Shown one piece after another: positions 43,605 to 53,277 of a stretch of DNA of 64,000 nucleotides. The translations under genes and the position numbers were made by a program. The notes beneath the pieces were generated by a model that saw only the letters and a list, made by a program, of their open reading frames with translations, was not told the DNA's origin and searched no databases. Within the stretch, counting starts at the first letter, position 1; each line of letters opens with the position of its first letter. Origin of the DNA: Microbacterium terrisoli (GTDB taxonomy: Bacteria; Actinomycetota; Actinomycetes; Actinomycetales; Microbacteriaceae); assembly GCF_030866805.1 (NCBI RefSeq), contig NZ_CP133019.1, forward strand, positions 2,604,001 through 2,668,000, read 5' to 3'.

Positions 43605-44717
43605 TCAGCGCTGCCCGGCCACGGGAACGCCCAGCCACTCGGCCAGATCATCCAGTTCGGCGCGCACCATGTCGTGCTCCTCCGGCTCGAACGGCAGCAG
43701 TTCATGGATCGCATTGACCTGCAGCACTTCTTCTTTCTTGTCGACCTGAGCGTCGAGCAGTCCGACGAAGCGGTCGCCCATCAGGATCGGGTGGGCGAAG
43801 TGGCCGTAGACGCGCTGCGCCTTGGGCTTGAACTGCTCGAGCACGTAGTCGAACTCGAACAGCTCGCGCAGGCGCGGGCGGTCGAACAGCATGCCGTCGT
43901 AAGGGTTCAGGATCGCCACACGACCGTCGATCTCGTCATCCACGCGTGACAGCGCCTCGGGATCGACCCGCCACTTCCACTTCGAGCCCTCGATGCGCGC
44001 CGGTTCGCCCGCCTCGCCCACCCGCGACCAGGGCGAGTTCTGCTTTGTGATGCCAGCTGCCTGCAGGCGCCGCTCGGCCAGCATCCGCTCAGCGTCGGCG
44101 TCGGCGTACTCGGGCAGGTCCTGCGGGAACACGCGCTCCGCGACGTCCCACACCCGACGCCGGCCCTGCCGGCCCGACACGGCCACCACTCCCTGGCGCG
44201 AGAGTGCTTCGAGCATGCGCGGCACCTGGTTCGGGCCGTACCAGCCGTCCGCCGACTCACGCACGACCCGCGCGGTGTCGGGGATGGCGTCGGCAGCCAT
44301 CGGGCCCTCGGCCCGCAGCCGCGCGATCACGTCCTTGCGGAAGGCCCCATTGGCCTCGAGCCAGTCCTTCTCGCGCTGATATCGCGGGTATCGGCGCATC
44401 GCCGGGCGCATCAGCGGCAGCATGCTCATCGGGCGGTAGGTGCCGTCGAACTCGAACAGCAGCCGGTCCTGCTCGACGACCTTGCGCAGCTGCCCGGTCT
44501 CATACGACCACCCGATGCGCGCCCACAGCGTGGTGTGCTCGCACGGGGCGATCACCGCGGTCGGATCGATCTTGATCACGGCCAGCTGCTCGGCGACCTC
44601 GACGACGTCGCCCGGACGGTCGGCGTCCAGCAGCTGCGCGCGCACGACGATGCGTCTCGCCTGGTCACGGGTCAGCTCATACACCACCTGCACGACGCTA
44701 GCGGCTGGCCCCGACAT
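43605..44717 (-). CDS. YcaQ-like winged-helix DNA glycosylase family protein
   Basis: The product has 370 residues from ATG 44717. The family (AlkX/YcaQ, HTH_42) is recognised by ELTRDQARRIVVRAQLLD, a tandem winged-helix region, and the GHFAHPILMGDRFVGLLDAQVD block near residue 320. Characterised members unhook DNA interstrand crosslinks through a QxQ/QxD-type active site; this copy shows QVPRML where such a site is expected, so activity is not assured. No ribosome-binding site is obvious, and a GTG at 44693 is an alternative. It is followed by gnd after 50 bases and preceded by a GNAT gene by 26. Confidence 0.83.
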   Translation of the reverse strand: MSGPAASVVQVVYELTRDQARRIVVRAQLLDADRPGDVVEVAEQLAVIKIDPTAVIAPCEHTTLWARIGWSYETGQLRKVVEQDRLLFEFDGTYRPMSMLPLMRPAMRRYPRYQREKDWLEANGAFRKDVIARLRAEGPMAADAIPDTARVVRESADGWYGPNQVPRMLEALSRQGVVAVSGRQGRRRVWDVAERVFPQDLPEYADADAERMLAERRLQAAGITKQNSPWSRVGEAGEPARIEGSKWKWRVDPEALSRVDDEIDGRVAILNPYDGMLFDRPRLRELFEFDYVLEQFKPKAQRVYGHFAHPILMGDRFVGLLDAQVDKKEEVLQVNAIHELLPFEPEEHDMVRAELDDLAEWLGVPVAGQR

Positions 44718-44743
44718 CCAGAAGACGCCGCGGGCCGACGGCG

Positions 44744-45271
44744 CTAGCGCACGCGCGCGGCCAGGGCGCCCAGCGTCGCACCGTCCAGGCGCTGCGTCGT
44801 CCACTCGTCCATCGGCGCAGCGCCGATCGACCGGTAGAACGCGATCGACGGCGCGTTCCAATCCAGCACCGTCCACTCCAGCCGGGTGTAGCCGCGCTGC
44901 ACACACAGTGCGGCGAGCTCGGAGATCAGCGCCGTGCCATACCCGCTGCCGCGCTCGGACTCGAACACGAACAGGTCCTCCAGCCAGATGCCGTGTCGCC
45001 CGGTCCACGTCGAATACGTCAGGAACCACAGCGCCAGCCCGACGATGCGCCCATCGCGCTCCACGACGTGCGCGAAGGCGTGCGGGTCATCGCCGAACAG
45101 CGTCTCGGCGATCATCTCGGCGGTGTTCTGCACGGCATCGGGCTCGCGCTCATAGACGGCGAGGGCCTGGATGCACGCCAGAATCCCCTGCTCGTCACCC
45201 GGGCGCGCCCCACGCACCACCGCCCCGGCGGCAAGCGTGCGCACCGCCACCGGCTCCGGCGCGGCGCTCAT
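44744..45271 (-). CDS. GNAT family N-acetyltransferase
   Basis: The product has 175 residues. It resembles the spermidine/thialysine-type acetyltransferases: [22 protein letters not shown], a central [23 protein letters not shown], and [17 protein letters not shown] as the acetyl-CoA loop (x-x-G-x-G), then [21 protein letters not shown]. The substrate is probably a small amine. The ATG overlaps the msrA stop by four bases (ATGA). A longer in-frame extension within msrA is rejected. Confidence 0.88.
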   Translation of the reverse strand: MSAAPEPVAVRTLAAGAVVRGARPGDEQGILACIQALAVYEREPDAVQNTAEMIAETLFGDDPHAFAHVVERDGRIVGLALWFLTYSTWTGRHGIWLEDLFVFESERGSGYGTALISELAALCVQRGYTRLEWTVLDWNAPSIAFYRSIGAAPMDEWTTQRLDGATLGALAARVR

Positions 45272-45822
45272 GCCGTGGTTGACGCGGATGTGGTCTCGCG
45301 GCGGGGCAGGACCCATCCTGCGCGGGGGAAGTGGCAGGTGTACCCGTTCGGGTAGCGCTCCAGGTAGTCCTGGTGCTCGGGCTCGGCCTCCCAGAACGGA
45401 CCGGCCGGCTCGATCGTGGTGACCGCCTTGCCCGGCCACAGACCCGACGCGTCCACATCGGCGATCGTGTCCCGGGCGACCTGCTCCTGCTGTGGGCTCA
45501 GCGGGAAGATCGCCGACCGGTAGCTGGAGCCGATGTCGTTGCCCTGCCGGTTCAGGGTCGACGGGTCATGGATCTGGAAGAAGAACGCCAGCAGATCCCG
45601 GTAGGTGGTCTTCGCCGGGTCGAACACGATCTCCAACGACTCGGCGTGACCGGGATGGTTGCGGTACGTCGCATGGTCATTCACCCCGCCGGTGTACCCG
45701 ACCCGCGTGTGCAGCACCCCGGGCTGACGGCGCACCAGATCCTCCATCCCCCAGAAACACCCCCCGGCCAGAACCGCCGTCTCCGTACCCGGAATGCGGG
45801 TGATGCTGCCGTCGTCGCTCAT
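45268..45822 (-). CDS. msrA: Peptide methionine sulfoxide reductase A
   Basis: The product has 184 residues. The catalytic [10 protein letters not shown] motif lies near residues 20-29, followed by the signature VGYTGG and [13 protein letters not shown] typical end, [21 protein letters not shown], has a possible resolving cysteine (YTCH). It reduces methionine S-sulfoxide in proteins using thioredoxin. GAGGA lies just before ATG 45822. It overlaps the downstream GNAT gene and follows gap after 53 bases. Confidence 0.95.
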   Translation of the reverse strand: MSDDGSITRIPGTETAVLAGGCFWGMEDLVRRQPGVLHTRVGYTGGVNDHATYRNHPGHAESLEIVFDPAKTTYRDLLAFFFQIHDPSTLNRQGNDIGSSYRSAIFPLSPQQEQVARDTIADVDASGLWPGKAVTTIEPAGPFWEAEPEHQDYLERYPNGYTCHFPRAGWVLPRRETTSASTTA

Positions 45823-45875
45823 GATGCTCCTCGATCTGTTGACGCCACATCCATTGTCTCCCCGGCCGTGCGGCT

Positions 45876-47351
45876 TCAGACCCGCACGGTCTCCAGGGTC
45901 ACATCCAGACGCTGCGGCAGCACGGTCGGGTGGGTGCCGGCCATCTGCTCGATGACCCGCACGACCTGGCAGCTGTAGCCGAACTCGTTGTCGTACCAGA
46001 CGTAGACGACGACGTCCTCGCCGTCGGCGATCGTGGCCAGGCCGTCGACGATGCCGGCGCGGTGCGACCCGACGAAGTCGGTCGAGACGACCTCGGGCGA
46101 CTCGATGTAGTCGATCTGCTGACGCAGCTTGGAGTGCAGCGACACCGCGCGCAGATAGCCGTTGAGCTCGTCGCGCTGCGCGGGGCGATCCAGCCTCAGG
46201 TTCAGGATCGCCAGCGACACGTCCGGGGTGGGCACACGGATCGCGCTGCCGGTGAGCTTGCCCGACAGCTGCGGCAGCGCCTTGGCCACGGCCTTGGCGG
46301 CTCCCGTCTCGGTGATCACCATGTTCAGCGCCGCCGAGCGGCCGCGGCGGCTGCCCTTGTGGAAGTTGTCGATCAGGTTCTGGTCGTTGGTGTACGAGTG
46401 CACGGTCTCGACGTGCCCGCGCACGATGCCGTACGCCTCGTCGAGCGCGGCGAGCACCGGGGTGATCGCGTTGGTGGTGCACGATGCCGCCGACAGCACG
46501 CGATCGGACGGCAGGATGTCGCCGTGGTTGATGCCGTGCACGATGTTCTTCACGTCGCCCTTGCCCGGCGCGGTCAGCAGCACGCGCGCGACGCCCTTCG
46601 CCGACAGGTGCTGCTCGAGACCCTCGCGGTCGCGCCAACGGCCGGTGTTGTCGACGACGATCGCATCGTGGATGCCGTATGCCTCGTAATCGACGGTGGC
46701 CGGGTCGTTCGAGTAGATGACCTGGATGAGCGTGCCGTTGGCCAGGATCGTGTTGCTCTCGTGGTCGACCGTGAGGGTGCCGGCGAACGGACCGTGCACC
46801 GAGTCGCGGCGCAGCAGGCTCGCACGCTTCTCGAGGTCGTCGTCGCTGCCCTGCCGTACGACGATCGCGCGCAGCCGCAGTCCCGCCTCGCTGCCGGCGT
46901 GCGAGATGAGCAGACGCGCCAGCAGTCGCCCGATCCGCCCGAAGCCGTAGAGCACGACGTCTTTCGGCGTTCCGGGAGCCGCGTCGTCGATGACCAGGAT
47001 CTCGGCGAGCTCACCGCGCAGGTGGTCGACCAGCGTCATCCCGTCGCCGCGTTGGACGTACCCGTCGTGCAGACGGGCGATGTCCAGCGAGGCGGGGCCG
47101 GGCTGCAGCACCGTCAGCGCTTCGAGCACGGCGGTCGAGGCATCCAGGCTCAGCGCTTCAGCACCCGCTTGCCGGGCGAACTTGTGCGCCTTGATCAGGT
47201 CGATGGAGCTCAGCCCGATCAGGCGGCGCCCGTGGATGGATGTCACGACACCCCGGTTGCGGTACAGGCCGCCTACGAGCGGAATGAGCCTCTCGGCCTG
47301 CTCTTCACGGGCGATCCAGGCACGTCGTTCGTTCTCGACCGGACTGTTCAC
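45876..47351 (-). CDS. gap: Glyceraldehyde-3-phosphate dehydrogenase, long form
   Basis: The product has 491 residues from a GTG at 47351 with AAGGAG upstream. An N-terminal extension of about 125 residues ([20 protein letters not shown] and following) precedes the NAD domain, whose motif is [17 protein letters not shown]. The catalytic cysteine lies in [13 protein letters not shown], and the catalytic His in the following [13 protein letters not shown] block. The enzyme acts in glycolysis or gluconeogenesis; the extended type is found in actinobacteria, including Corynebacterium GapB, and is associated with gluconeogenic direction and NADP use in some. Cofactor choice is not predicted here. 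It heads the run with msrA and gnd. Confidence 0.92.
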   Translation of the reverse strand: MNSPVENERRAWIAREEQAERLIPLVGGLYRNRGVVTSIHGRRLIGLSSIDLIKAHKFARQAGAEALSLDASTAVLEALTVLQPGPASLDIARLHDGYVQRGDGMTLVDHLRGELAEILVIDDAAPGTPKDVVLYGFGRIGRLLARLLISHAGSEAGLRLRAIVVRQGSDDDLEKRASLLRRDSVHGPFAGTLTVDHESNTILANGTLIQVIYSNDPATVDYEAYGIHDAIVVDNTGRWRDREGLEQHLSAKGVARVLLTAPGKGDVKNIVHGINHGDILPSDRVLSAASCTTNAITPVLAALDEAYGIVRGHVETVHSYTNDQNLIDNFHKGSRRGRSAALNMVITETGAAKAVAKALPQLSGKLTGSAIRVPTPDVSLAILNLRLDRPAQRDELNGYLRAVSLHSKLRQQIDYIESPEVVSTDFVGSHRAGIVDGLATIADGEDVVVYVWYDNEFGYSCQVVRVIEQMAGTHPTVLPQRLDVTLETVRV

Positions 47352-47500
47352 TGCGCTCCTTCGCGTGCGGGCTCGTGGCCCGCGGGTGACGGCTGTGCGC
47401 ACGGACAGCGCACGAATTCGGGGGTCACCGGCGATTCTACCGATCCGCGGACGGCGCTTTCTGTACGACTGCCAAGATGGAACCAGCCGAAAGGACCTCC

Positions 47501-47884
47501 ATGCACTCCCCCCGTCGCCTCGTGTGGTCGATCGTGTCAGACGTCGTCATCGTCATCGTCTTCGCCGTCGTCGGGCGCGCGAGCCACGGCGAAGCGCTGA
47601 GCCTGGCCGGCATCGCCACCACGGCATGGCCGTTCCTGGCGGCCCTGGTCATCGGTTGGGCGGTCGCACTGGCCTGGCGCGCCCCCACCCGCCCCGTGCG
47701 CACCGGCCTGCCGGTGTGGGCGGTGACACTGGTGGGCGGCATGCTGCTGCGCGTGGCCGGCGATCAGGGCACCGCGGTGCCGTTCATCATCGTCGCGGCG
47801 GCGTTCCTGCTGGTCACCCTCGTGGGCTGGCGCGTGATCGCCGCCCTCGTCTCACGGCGTCAGACGACGCGCAGCGCCTCGTAG
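47501..47884 (+). CDS. DUF3054 membrane protein
   Basis: The product has 127 residues with four hydrophobic segments (about 10-30, 40-60, 72-88, 95-118), typical of DUF3054. ATG 47501 is preceded by AAAGGA; an upstream in-frame start at 47477 would add eight residues that include the ribosome-binding site. The function is unknown. The 3' end overlaps convergent DUF1361 by 25 bases. Confidence 0.8.
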   Translation: MHSPRRLVWSIVSDVVIVIVFAVVGRASHGEALSLAGIATTAWPFLAALVIGWAVALAWRAPTRPVRTGLPVWAVTLVGGMLLRVAGDQGTAVPFIIVAAAFLLVTLVGWRVIAALVSRRQTTRSAS

Positions 47885-48579
47885 GCGAGCAGGTAGGCCG
47901 GCACGTACACCAGCGCGATCAGTACGGCGTGGGTGAGCACGAAGCCGAACGCCTCCAGCGCCTTGCCCCTCAATGCGAAGTGCACCCGCAGCTTGCGCAT
48001 CATGCCGAACGGGTGGCGCACGTCCCAGCTGTTGAACCGCAGATAGCGGCCGAAGTAGACGCCGATGGCGCCCAGCACGATGACCACGCCCGCGAACACC
48101 CAGCTGGAGACCGGGATGCCCCCGGTCGGGTCGAGGAAGACGGCTGTGAAGGCGAACTCGACCACCCCCATGCTCACCACTGCATTGCCGATGCCCGACA
48201 GTGTCAGAGTGAGCGTCTGGATGATGTCGAACCACAGTGGCACCGGGTCGTCTTCGCGTCGGTGGCTGAAGTTGAGCTCGGTGATCAGGTAGATCGCATT
48301 GGGAAAGAACAGCACCCACGCGATGGTCCCGATCACCACGTACGCCCACAGCACCACGCGCACCAGCGACGGGGCGTTCACGACAGTGCCGGCCTCGCCG
48401 ATCAGCAGCAGGCCGAGGATGCCGGCCAGCGCGACCAGCACCGGTACGAACGACAGCACGATGTTCGCCAGCATCGGTCGGTACAGCGGCACCCGGTACA
48501 CCACAGCGCGCAGCCAGATCAGTATCGCCGCGTACACGTTCAGCAGCAGGACGGCACAGAACGCGACAAGCAGCGGCAT
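47860..48579 (-). CDS. DUF1361 membrane protein
   Basis: The product has 239 residues. It has about six membrane segments and the DUF1361 signature FFPNAIYLITELNFSHR with WFDIIQTLTLTLSG, followed by GRYLRFNSWDVRHP. The function is unknown. ATG 48579 is chosen; a longer in-frame frame upstream lies in the LLM gene region and lacks a ribosome-binding site. It is divergent from the LLM oxidoreductase gene at 78 bases. Confidence 0.83.
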   Translation of the reverse strand: MPLLVAFCAVLLLNVYAAILIWLRAVVYRVPLYRPMLANIVLSFVPVLVALAGILGLLLIGEAGTVVNAPSLVRVVLWAYVVIGTIAWVLFFPNAIYLITELNFSHRREDDPVPLWFDIIQTLTLTLSGIGNAVVSMGVVEFAFTAVFLDPTGGIPVSSWVFAGVVIVLGAIGVYFGRYLRFNSWDVRHPFGMMRKLRVHFALRGKALEAFGFVLTHAVLIALVYVPAYLLAYEALRVV

Positions 48580-48657
48580 CGCTCCAGCGTAGCGACGACG
48601 CGGGACGCGGCATCCATTCACTGGAATGCACAGATCGCGAGTACCGTTGCATCCACC

Positions 48658-49689
48658 ATGCAGCGTTTCGGAACTCTCTCGTTCGGTCACTACGGCCCGC
48701 TCGGCGCGGGACGCGAGCTGACCGCCCGCGACAACCTCCACCAGGCCATCGAACTGGCGGGAGCGATGGACGAGCTCGGCGTCAACGGCACGTACTTCCG
48801 CGTGCACCACTATGCCAAGCAGCACTCATCTCCGATGCCGCTGATGGCCGCGATCGCGGCGACGACCGAGCGCATCGAGGTCGGCACCGGCGTGATCGAC
48901 ATGCGCTACGAGAACCCGCTGTACATGGCCGAAGAAGCCGCGGCACTCGACCTCATCAGCGACGGCAGACTCGCCCTGGGCGTGAGCCGCGGGTCACCCG
49001 AATCGGTCGTGCGCGGCTACGAGGCGTTCGGCTACACCGGATCGGAAGACCCACGCGGCGCCGACATCGCCCGCAAGCACTTCGACCTGTTCCTGCGAGC
49101 GATCTCGGGTGAGGGCATGGCCGACGCCGACTCCTCGAGCCCGTTCGGCGGCGGCACCGGCCGGCAGCGCATCGAGCCGTACTCCGAGGGGCTTCGCTCC
49201 CGCATCTGGTGGGGCGCGGGCAGCCACGACACCGCGGTGTGGGCCGGTCAGATCGGGGTCAACCTGATGTCGTCGACGCTGCTGACCGAAGACCTCGGGA
49301 TGCCGTTCGACGAGCTCCAGGCCTCGCAGCTGCAGGCGTTCCATGACGCGTGGCGCGAGGCCGGGCACCCCGGCACCCCGCGCACGTCGGTCAGTCGCTC
49401 GGTCTTTCCGATCACGACCAGCCAGGATCGCATGTACTTCGGTCACAGCCAAGAGGGCGGAGGCGTCGGCTACATCGACGGTCTGCGCTCGACGTTCGGC
49501 AAGACGTATGCGGCCGAGCCCGACGTGCTCATCGAGCAGTTGAAGGCGGATGCCGCGGTCCAGGCAGCCGACACCCTGATGCTGACGATCCCCTCGCAGA
49601 TGGGCGTCGAGTTCAACCTGCACATCGTCGAGTCGTTCGCGACGCACGTGGCTCCCGCGCTCGGGTGGGTGCCCACCACCGCGCACTGA
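48658..49689 (+). CDS. LLM class flavin-dependent oxidoreductase
   Basis: The product has 343 residues. The TIM-barrel luciferase-like fold is shown by GTLSFGHYGPLG at the start, FRVHHYAKQHSSPMPLMAAIA, GTGVIDMRYENPLYMAEEAA and LALGVSRGSPESVV, with IWWGAGSHDTAVWAG near residue 180. Such enzymes use FMN or F420; the substrate is unknown. A TACCGT box lies ten bases before the ATG, and no ribosome-binding site is clear. It is convergent with the ABC permease gene (14 bases between stops). Confidence 0.87.
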   Translation: MQRFGTLSFGHYGPLGAGRELTARDNLHQAIELAGAMDELGVNGTYFRVHHYAKQHSSPMPLMAAIAATTERIEVGTGVIDMRYENPLYMAEEAAALDLISDGRLALGVSRGSPESVVRGYEAFGYTGSEDPRGADIARKHFDLFLRAISGEGMADADSSSPFGGGTGRQRIEPYSEGLRSRIWWGAGSHDTAVWAGQIGVNLMSSTLLTEDLGMPFDELQASQLQAFHDAWREAGHPGTPRTSVSRSVFPITTSQDRMYFGHSQEGGGVGYIDGLRSTFGKTYAAEPDVLIEQLKADAAVQAADTLMLTIPSQMGVEFNLHIVESFATHVAPALGWVPTTAH

Positions 49690-49703
49690 CGCCACGCCGC
49701 CGG

Positions 49704-52205
49704 CTACTGACGCGATCCGATCTCGGCGATCGGTGCACGGCGCATCACCGCCCGCGTCGCCAGGGCCAGTGAGACCAGTCCGACCACGGCCAGCGCGACG
49801 ATGATCGCTGCGCTCTCGGTCAGTGAGATGCTCGGCAGCAGCTGCCCGGAGATGCCGAAGCTGATGCCCACCAGCGGCGGGGCTGCCACCAGCACTCCGA
49901 GCACCGAGGCCAGCAGCACGATCATCACCGACTCGGTGCGCATCATGGCCCGCACCTGCCGGCGCGTGGAGCCGACCAGCTGCAGGAGGGCGAACTCGCG
50001 TCGCCGCTCCCCGGTCGCCAGGACCAGCGTGTTCACCACGGCGATGGCGATGTAGCCGAGGATGACGGCGAGCGCGATCAGGTTGACGAGCGAGTTCGCG
50101 TCGCGGGCGCCGTCGCCGGCAGCACGCAGCTCGCTGCGGTTGGCGACCGTGAATCCAGCGGCTTCAAGCGCATGCTGCACGTGTGCCGCTTGCCCCGGCT
50201 GCGCGCTGACCAGCACGTCGTCGCTCAGGCCCGTCGTCGTGTGGGCGAGCAGCGCATCTTCTGCCATCGTGACGTCGCCGAACCCCAAACCTCGGGTGTA
50301 CAGCGCGACCACCGTGGAGGTGACCTCGGATCCGTCACCGAAGTGCCCGGTGACCGTGTCGCCGACCCGCACGCCGGCCGCCGAGGCGGCGTCGGAGCTG
50401 AGGGCGAGTGTGTTCTCGCCGTCCAGCGCCTTCAGCGTCCCGCCGACCACACCCAGATCCATCGTGGAAGCGGTCGCGTCGGGATCCAGTCCCTGCACGG
50501 CGTACTGGGCGGATGTCGGGTCGCCCAGCTGCACGAAGCTGAAGATCATCTCGCTGACGGCCACGGGATTGGCGGCGGCCACGCCGGGCGTACCGGCGAT
50601 GGAGGCGACCGCAGGGTCGGACAGACCCGACACCCCGCCGGTCACCAGCACATCGGCGGTCACTCCGGCGTGGGACTGCGAGGTGGCCTCGGCCGCGATG
50701 ATCGAGTGGGTGCCCACCTGCACGAGGCCGAGTCCGATGCCCAGGGCCAGCGGGATGATCGCGGCGGCGAGCCTGCGCGAGTTGCTGCGCGCGTTTGCTG
50801 CCGCCAGGAACGACGGCGCCGACCGCAGCGGCCACAGCAGCCCGCCGAAGATCGCGATGGCGACGCGCACCAGGCGCGGACCGAGCAGTCCCACCGCGAT
50901 GATGAGCAACAGCGCCGCGACGGCGGGACCGGCCACCGCGATCGTGCCGGGGACCACCAGTGGAATCGCGCTGGCGAACAGGCCGAAGATCCCCAGGATC
51001 ACTCCGGTGATCGTGCGCCCGAGGCCGATGGCGCCCGGTGTGGTCGAGGCCTCCTGCAGGGCCTCGACCGGACTGATGCGGGCAGATCGCCGGGCGGCGA
51101 CGGCAGCAGCCAGCTGGGATGCCGCCACCATCGCCGCGACAGCGACCAGCGGTGGAATCGCACCGTAGGTGAGTGCGAAGTCGTGCGGGATCACCCCCGC
51201 CTGCGCGAAGCCGAACCGCATCACGGCGGCCAGAACGAATCCGGGGATCACTCCGGCCAGCGCGCCGGCGCCTGAGACCAGCAGCACCTCCTGCGCGACG
51301 ATCCGATGGATCTGCAGCGGTGTCGAGCCGACGGCGCGCAGCAGGGCGAAGTCCCGCCTGCGCCGCTGGATCGACAGCGACAGCGTGCTGGCAACGACGA
51401 ACAGGGCGATCAGGATGGCCGTGCCGGCGAACGACGAACCGATCGAGACGAGCGTGGCCCGGGCGGCCCCGGCATCGAGGAACTCCGCGGCACCGCGGTC
51501 ATCGCCCGTGTACGTCACCACGTTCGGCACCCGGTCGCGAATCTGCCGGGCGAGGTCTCCGAGGGACACGCCGGGCCGCGCGAACACTCCGACGACGTCG
51601 GCGACCTCACCGCGCGGGGCCAGTGCCGCTGCCGCGGCATCCGTCACGAAGACGTGGGCGGTCCGCGTGGGCTGCCGGCCCGACGTGGATTCGACGGTCC
51701 CCACGACGCGGTACGTGCCGTCGATGCCGCCGTGGGCGAGGGTCACTGCGGCACCCACCTTCGTGCGCGCGGCCAGAGCCGCGTCGACGACGACGTCGTC
51801 GGCCGAGCTCGGCGCATGGCCGCTGCTGAGCCGGTAGGGCGTGAGCGCCGCCGAGCTCCACCCGTGTGCCTGGATGGGAGATCCTCCCCACACCATCGGA
51901 ACCGTCGTGTCGGCGACGACCTTCGCCACCTCCGGAAGGGCGCGGATCGCGCCCAGCGCGTCGGCGGGAAGGGGTACGCGCTCAGCAAGCGCGTACGTCG
52001 CCTGCTCCGGGGTCACGAACGACTGCTCGCCGCCCACGATCACGTCGGCTGCGGTGTAGCGCTGCGGCTCGACGCCGCCACGCGTGCCGGACTCGATCAG
52101 GACGCCGAGGCCGGTGGCAAGCATGGTGGCCGTCAGCACCGCCACGAAGACGCCGAGGAGCGTTCCCCTCTGCTGGCGGATCCCCGCCCAGATGAACCCG
52201 TTCAC
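49704..52205 (-). CDS. FtsX/MacB-like ABC transporter permease
   Basis: The product has 833 residues from a GTG at 52205, overlapping the ATPase stop by four bases (GTGA). It has an N-terminal membrane helix (about 12-35), a large extracytoplasmic MacB_PCD-like domain (about 50-260), then two FtsX blocks with three or four helices each (about 260-410 and 720-830), and a second extracytoplasmic domain between. Typical loops are RRRDFALLRAVGSTPLQIHRIV and ERRREFALLQLVGSTRRQVRAM. It forms an exporter or envelope-remodelling complex with the upstream ATPase. The substrate is unknown. Confidence 0.9.
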   Translation of the reverse strand: MNGFIWAGIRQQRGTLLGVFVAVLTATMLATGLGVLIESGTRGGVEPQRYTAADVIVGGEQSFVTPEQATYALAERVPLPADALGAIRALPEVAKVVADTTVPMVWGGSPIQAHGWSSAALTPYRLSSGHAPSSADDVVVDAALAARTKVGAAVTLAHGGIDGTYRVVGTVESTSGRQPTRTAHVFVTDAAAAALAPRGEVADVVGVFARPGVSLGDLARQIRDRVPNVVTYTGDDRGAAEFLDAGAARATLVSIGSSFAGTAILIALFVVASTLSLSIQRRRRDFALLRAVGSTPLQIHRIVAQEVLLVSGAGALAGVIPGFVLAAVMRFGFAQAGVIPHDFALTYGAIPPLVAVAAMVAASQLAAAVAARRSARISPVEALQEASTTPGAIGLGRTITGVILGIFGLFASAIPLVVPGTIAVAGPAVAALLLIIAVGLLGPRLVRVAIAIFGGLLWPLRSAPSFLAAANARSNSRRLAAAIIPLALGIGLGLVQVGTHSIIAAEATSQSHAGVTADVLVTGGVSGLSDPAVASIAGTPGVAAANPVAVSEMIFSFVQLGDPTSAQYAVQGLDPDATASTMDLGVVGGTLKALDGENTLALSSDAASAAGVRVGDTVTGHFGDGSEVTSTVVALYTRGLGFGDVTMAEDALLAHTTTGLSDDVLVSAQPGQAAHVQHALEAAGFTVANRSELRAAGDGARDANSLVNLIALAVILGYIAIAVVNTLVLATGERRREFALLQLVGSTRRQVRAMMRTESVMIVLLASVLGVLVAAPPLVGISFGISGQLLPSISLTESAAIIVALAVVGLVSLALATRAVMRRAPIAEIGSRQ

Positions 52206-52981
52206 CAGGTGCCCAACGCGCTCATGCGATCGACGATCTGCTGGGTCGTCGCGCCGACCTGCGACCCGACGAACGCGCCGTCGGCAAGGAAGACGACGCT
52301 GTCGGCCCGCGCGGCGACGGCGGGGTCGTGCGTGACCATGACAACGGTCTGGTTCAGCTCCCGCGTCATCTGCGCGAGCAGCTCCAGCACCTGCTGGCCG
52401 GTGCGCGAGTCCAGTGCCCCGGTCGGTTCGTCGGCGAAGACGGCATCCGGTCGCGTGACCAGTGCACGCGCGATCGCCACCCGCTGCTGCTGGCCGCCGG
52501 AGAGTTCCGCAGGGCGTCGCCGCCGAAGCTCGTCGAGCCCGACCGCGCGGATGATGCGGTCGAACCAGGTGCGATCCACCCGCTTGTGCGAAAGAAGCAG
52601 CGGCAGCGTCACGTTCTGCTCGACCGTCAGAGCCGGCAGCAGGTTGTAGGCCTGGAAGACGAACCCGACATGTGTGCGCCGGAACTTCGCGAGCGTGGTG
52701 GCCCGCATCCGGGAGATGGCGGTATCGCCGATCCAGACCGAGCCGCTGGTGGGGGTGTCCAGTCCTGCAGCGGTGTTCAGGAAGGTGCTCTTGCCCGAAC
52801 CTGATGGCCCCATGATCGCGGTGAACGACCCTCGCTCCAGCGTCAGATCGATGCTGCGCAAGGCGACGACCGCCGAGGGGCCGGTGCCGTAGGTCTTCAC
52901 GACCGACTCGAGTCGAACCGCCGGAGCCGTGCCCAGCGTCGCCGCGCCCGGCGTTCGGGATCTCGTGCTGATGCCGCGCAT
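52202..52981 (-). CDS. ABC transporter ATP-binding protein (MacB/LolD type)
   Basis: The product has 259 residues from ATG 52981, preceded by GAGGAGCG. ATPase motifs are GPSGSGKSTFLN (Walker A), the LSGGQQQRVAIARAL signature, and VFADEPTGALD (Walker B). The ALDSRTGQQVLEL and HDPAVAARAD ends are standard for the LolD/MacB group. A longer open frame starts upstream inside an inverted repeat and lacks family support. It powers the coupled FtsX-like permease. Confidence 0.93.
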   Translation of the reverse strand: MRGISTRSRTPGAATLGTAPAVRLESVVKTYGTGPSAVVALRSIDLTLERGSFTAIMGPSGSGKSTFLNTAAGLDTPTSGSVWIGDTAISRMRATTLAKFRRTHVGFVFQAYNLLPALTVEQNVTLPLLLSHKRVDRTWFDRIIRAVGLDELRRRRPAELSGGQQQRVAIARALVTRPDAVFADEPTGALDSRTGQQVLELLAQMTRELNQTVVMVTHDPAVAARADSVVFLADGAFVGSQVGATTQQIVDRMSALGTW

Positions 52982-53046
52982 GTCTCGCTCCTCGTGGTCG
53001 CGCCGCCGGCCACCCGTCGAGCTGGCCGATGTCGGAGGAATTCCAA

Positions 53047-53093
53047 GATGAGGCATCCCTCCGGTTGTAGGAGAACAGGAGGAGTGCCTCATC
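53047..53093. repeat. Inverted repeat upstream of the ABC exporter operon
   Basis: Perfect 9-base arms GATGAGGCA (53047-53055) and TGCCTCATC (53085-53093) are extended inward by a weaker 7-base pairing. The element lies 66 bases upstream of the ATPase ATG. It could be an operator or a leader hairpin of the exporter mRNA. No regulator gene is adjacent. Confidence 0.5.
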
Positions 53094-53180
53094 CATTCCG
53101 CGCCGGCCGCCGACGTTCAGTTCAGCAGGCGCTCTGTGCGGTCCACACCCGCGGCCACCGCAGTTCGTGACTGCTGAAAG

Positions 53181-53210
53181 GACGGAAGGTCCGTCGGCGT
53201 GCGCTAGTGT
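53181..53210 (+). promoter_or_regulatory. aroF promoter with palindrome over the -35 region
   Basis: A TAGTGT -10 box (53205-53210) ends seven bases before the leader peptide ATG, so the mRNA is probably leaderless. A perfect palindrome, GACGGA-AGG-TCCGTC (53181-53195), covers the expected -35 position and could be an operator. No TTGACA-like -35 box is evident. Confidence 0.55.
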
Positions 53211-53217
53211 CGTGACC

Positions 53218-53277
53218 ATGACATCCCGTTGGTATGCGTATTTCGAGTCGGCTCTGGAGGGGCCGGCGCCGATCTAG
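53218..53277 (+). CDS. Aromatic leader peptide upstream of aroF
   Basis: A 19-codon frame, MTSRWYAYFESALEGPAPI then TAG. Four of codons 5-9 are Trp, Tyr, Tyr and Phe, the three products of the pathway that aroF begins. Translation probably starts leaderless. The frame ends 102 bases before the aroF ATG. Ribosome stalling over W-Y-A-Y-F (53230-53244) would stop just before segment 53247-53256, which can pair with 53294-53303. A leader peptide called AroR has been described before aroF in Corynebacterium glutamicum (from memory), so attenuation at this position has a precedent. Confidence 0.78.
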   Translation: MTSRWYAYFESALEGPAPI

